From assembly GCA_951813555.1 (NCBI GenBank), contig OX638344.1, forward strand, positions 2,633,076-2,697,075: a stretch of DNA of 64,000 nt, written 5' to 3'. A program made the position numbers and the translations under genes. The notes beneath the pieces were generated by a model, which did not search any database, had not been told where the DNA came from, and saw only the letters and a list, made by a program, of their open reading frames with translations. This DNA is from an uncultured Acidimicrobiales bacterium. GTDB lineage: Bacteria > Actinomycetota > Acidimicrobiia > Acidimicrobiales > Bin134. Positions 62,031-64,000 of the stretch are shown piece after piece; position 1 is the stretch's first letter, and every line of letters begins with the position of its first letter.

Positions 62031-62096
62031 GGAGAATGGCTCTCTTGCTCTGTCAGGCAGCGCTGCGGGAGGGCTAAGCACACGACGTACTTCACG
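62013..62096 (-). repeat. 19-base direct repeat of the apgM-like start region
   Basis: The plus-strand segment GCACACGACGTACTTCACG occurs at 62013-62031 and again at 62078-62096, offset 65. Read on the minus strand it is the first six codons of the apgM-like gene (GTGAAGTACGTCGTGTGC) plus one base. A second copy of the start therefore lies upstream. Confidence 0.92.
62027..62095 (-). CDS. Possible 22-codon leader ORF coupled to the apgM-like gene
   Basis: From the upstream GTG copy the frame starts with the same residues as the real protein (Met-Lys-Tyr-Val-Val-Cys), then diverges to LALPQRCLTEQESHSP and stops in a TGA that overlaps the true GTG by four bases (GTGA). It looks like a remnant of a start-region duplication that kept translational coupling. 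Translation is not proven. Confidence 0.4.
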   Translation of the reverse strand: MKYVVCLALPQRCLTEQESHSP

Positions 62097-62131
62097 ACGC
62101 CCGATTCTGCCAGATCATCTTGGGTCGACGG

Positions 62132-63538
62132 CTATTGGGAGGCATGACCCGAGCAGTGGGCAACATGGGCTTTCACCGCCGACAAGTCGTTGGGCAAGCG
62201 CTCACAGCGCTCGGGGCGGTCGGCCAACTCGGCCAGAGCGGGCGGCATTGGAGGGCACTCGCCTATAGCCGCCTCCACCGCATCGCCGAACTTGGCCGGG
62301 TGGGCGGTTGCCAGCACGACTATCGGTCCGTCTGAGCCGCGGCGGATTCGACGGGCGGCGGCCAGGCCTACCGCCGTGTGGGGGTCGATGACCATGCCGG
62401 TTTCGCGGTAGAGATCGGCGATGGTAGAGGTGGTCTCGGCATCGTCCACCCGAACCCCGCACCATTCCCGGTGCAGGTCGGCGGAGATTCGGTAGTCGAT
62501 CTGCATCTGGCCAGTTTGGCGGAAGTCCTCCAGCGTCTCGGCGGTGCGGATCCCGTCGCGATCCAGCAACTCGAACAGCAGTCGCTCGAGGTTGGACGAC
62601 ACCTGGATGTCCATGCTCGGCGACAGCGTCGGATGCACTTCGGTGATAGCCATCGAACCGGTGGTGAAGAACTGGGTCAAGATGTCGTTGCGGTTGCTGG
62701 CCACGATGAACCGATCGATGGCCAGGCCCATCTGGCGGGCGACATGGCCGGCCAGCACGTTGCCAAAGTTGCCGGTAGGCACCGAGAAGGACACCTGCTC
62801 CAAGCCGGGCCGGGTGGCGGCGGCCACGTAGTAGACGGTTTGGGCCATTACCCGGGCCCAGTTGATGGAGTTGACCGCCGACAGGCGCTGCTCGGCCCGA
62901 AAAGCGGAATCGGCGAACATGGCCTTCACCAAGTCTTGGCAGTCGTCGAACGTCCCCTCGATGGCCACGTTGTGGACGTTGGCACTGTCCACTGTGGTCA
63001 TCTGCTGCCGCTGCACTTCCGAGATCCGCCCGTGGGGATGCAGGATCACGATCTGGATGTTCTCCCGGTCGCGCACCGCCTCGATGGCTGCCGACCCGGT
63101 ATCGCCCGAAGTGGCCCCCACGATGGTTACCTGCTCGCCCCGGCGGGTCAGCTCCTCGTCGAACAGGCGCCCCACCAGCTGGAGGGCGATGTCCTTGAAG
63201 GCCAGCGTCGGGCCGTGGAACAGTTCCATGAGCCACAGCCCGTCGCCCAGCTCAACCAGCGGTGTCACCTCGGGATGGTCGAACCCCGCGTATGCATCCC
63301 GCACCAGCTCGTCGAACCGAGCCCGGGGATAAGCCCCGTCCACAAACGGCCACATCACCTCGGTGGCCAGATCGGCGTAGTCGCCCCGGCCGGGGCGTCC
63401 GCTCAGCGCCTCGGGCGACAGCACTGGCCAGCGGTCGGGCACGTAGAGCCCCCCATCGGCGGCCAGCCCGGCCAGTAGCACGTCGCCGAAGTCCAATGCG
63501 GGAGCTCGTCCCCTGGTGCTGATGTACTTGACGCTCAT
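62132..63538 (-). CDS. thrC: Threonine synthase
   Basis: PLP enzyme converting O-phosphohomoserine to threonine; 468 residues. It is the long type with the N-terminal domain (KYISTRGRAPALDFGDVLLA). The cofactor lysine is in FHGPTLAFKDIALQ; GATSGDTGSAA binds phosphate; SVPTGNFGNVLAG is the glycine-rich loop. M. tuberculosis uses a shorter class in the same position. The ATG at 63538 overlaps the stop of a duplicated leader frame. Confidence 0.96.
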   Translation of the reverse strand: MSVKYISTRGRAPALDFGDVLLAGLAADGGLYVPDRWPVLSPEALSGRPGRGDYADLATEVMWPFVDGAYPRARFDELVRDAYAGFDHPEVTPLVELGDGLWLMELFHGPTLAFKDIALQLVGRLFDEELTRRGEQVTIVGATSGDTGSAAIEAVRDRENIQIVILHPHGRISEVQRQQMTTVDSANVHNVAIEGTFDDCQDLVKAMFADSAFRAEQRLSAVNSINWARVMAQTVYYVAAATRPGLEQVSFSVPTGNFGNVLAGHVARQMGLAIDRFIVASNRNDILTQFFTTGSMAITEVHPTLSPSMDIQVSSNLERLLFELLDRDGIRTAETLEDFRQTGQMQIDYRISADLHREWCGVRVDDAETTSTIADLYRETGMVIDPHTAVGLAAARRIRRGSDGPIVVLATAHPAKFGDAVEAAIGECPPMPPALAELADRPERCERLPNDLSAVKAHVAHCSGHASQ

Positions 63539-63591
63539 GATCCTGGCCCGCACTGAAGGACCGGAGCTCGTCCCCTGGTGCTGATGTACTT
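63501..63591 (-). repeat. 29-base direct repeat of the thrC start region
   Basis: The plus-strand segment starting GGAGCTCGTCCCCTGGTGCT occurs at 63501-63529 and again at 63563-63591, offset 62, with no mismatch. On the minus strand it encodes the first ten or so residues of ThrC after its start (KYISTRGRAP). Confidence 0.95.
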
Positions 63592-63594
63592 CAC
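63535..63594 (-). CDS. Possible 19-codon leader ORF between hom and thrC
   Basis: A GTG overlapping the hom stop (GTGA) opens a frame whose first residues equal the ThrC start (Met-Lys-Tyr-Ile-Ser-Thr-Arg-Gly-Arg-Ala-Pro), then VLQCGPGS, and stops in a TGA overlapping the thrC ATG (ATGA). The GTG is probably the ancestral thrC start, displaced by a 62-base duplication. Translation is not proven. Confidence 0.45.
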   Translation of the reverse strand: MKYISTRGRAPVLQCGPGS

Positions 63595-64000
63595 CTGCTG
63601 ATCACTCGCAGCAGACCCGGCACCCCCCGCACCGATTCCAACTCCCGGAGGTCGCCCAGGGTGGCCTGCACGTCTCGCTCGGTTGCCTCGTGGGTGATGA
63701 ACACCAGCCGGGCCTGATCGCCCAAGCCCTCCTGCTCCATCGAGCGGATGCTCACCCCGTGGCGCCCGAACACTCCGGCTACCGCAGCCAGCACCCCCGG
63801 CCGGTCGAGCACCTCCATATTGATGTAGTACTCCGACTCCAGATCATCGATGGGGCAGATGACCGCCTCTCCCAGGGTGCCGATCGGAGTCCATGTGCCC
63901 CGTTGCCGGTTGCCAGCCGCATCGATGAGGTCGCCCAGCACGGCGCTGGCTGTCGGCCGCCCGCCCGCGCCCCGGCCGTAGAGCATCAGCTCCCCCACCG
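63591..64000 (-). CDS. hom: Homoserine dehydrogenase, C-terminal part
   Basis: Only the last 135 or so residues are inside the window. LMLYGRGAGGRPTASAVLGDLIDAA is the end of the catalytic domain. An ACT domain follows (YYINMEVLDRPGVLAAVAGV, then FGRHGVSIRSMEQ), which gives threonine feedback in many relatives. The position before thrC is standard for Actinobacteria. The start lies beyond base 64000. Confidence 0.94.
   Translation of the reverse strand, partial: VGELMLYGRGAGGRPTASAVLGDLIDAAGNRQRGTWTPIGTLGEAVICPIDDLESEYYINMEVLDRPGVLAAVAGVFGRHGVSIRSMEQEGLGDQARLVFITHEATERDVQATLGDLRELESVRGVPGLLRVISR

Overview
The window is high-GC bacterial chromosome, most likely from an uncultured or little-studied actinobacterium of the Acidimicrobiia type. 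The evidence is an order of core genes known from Actinobacteria (hom, thrC, rho, rpmE, prfA, prmC, sua5, wecA-like, atp operon), an Asp-type MurA, a mycothiol-reductase-like DsbA protein, a DUF222/HNH protein, many GTG starts and several promoters that look leaderless. This placement is inference; no rRNA or tRNA gene was seen.

Layout. (1) 1-7824, minus strand: a tightly overlapped catabolic operon with a cupin, a creatininase-family hydrolase, a sugar ABC permease and binding lipoprotein (no ATPase), a GMC oxidoreductase with its small subunit, a zinc alcohol dehydrogenase and an aldehyde dehydrogenase cut by the window edge. (2) 7915-16572: a membrane protein, a divergent S-adenosylhomocysteinase homologue, an HNH protein, LigA with an insertion, and a secreted protease-like protein with RCC1-type repeats. 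(3) 17306-32729, plus strand: a myo-inositol catabolic operon with an ABC importer, IolE-, IolC-, IolD-, IolG- and IolB-type enzymes, and a LacD-type aldolase in place of IolJ. It also holds extra dehydrogenases and a fusion of a desaturase-like oxygenase with a Rieske ferredoxin. That fusion resembles MocD plus MocE of rhizopine catabolism, so the locus may use O-methylated inositols. (4) 32740-44405: housekeeping genes (mnmA, iscS, rhomboid, NifU-like, murA, MFS, glpX, SDR) and a clear homologue of iodotyrosine deiodinase. (5) 44523-64000, minus strand: the ATP synthase operon, wecA-like, glyA, rpiB, a membrane molybdopterin protein, tsaC, prmC, prfA, rpmE, rho, a phosphoglycerate-mutase-like gene where thrB usually sits, thrC and the end of hom.

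Two things deserve most attention. The first is the inositol locus: besides the oxygenase-Rieske fusion it has a permease about twice normal size, with an extra multi-helix membrane block. The second is a repeated architecture at three successive operon junctions (hom/thrC, thrC/apgM-like, apgM-like/rho). At each, the start region of the downstream gene is partly duplicated, and the extra copy forms a very short ORF whose stop codon overlaps the true start by four bases. A similar 33-base duplication sits at the murA/small-membrane-gene junction.
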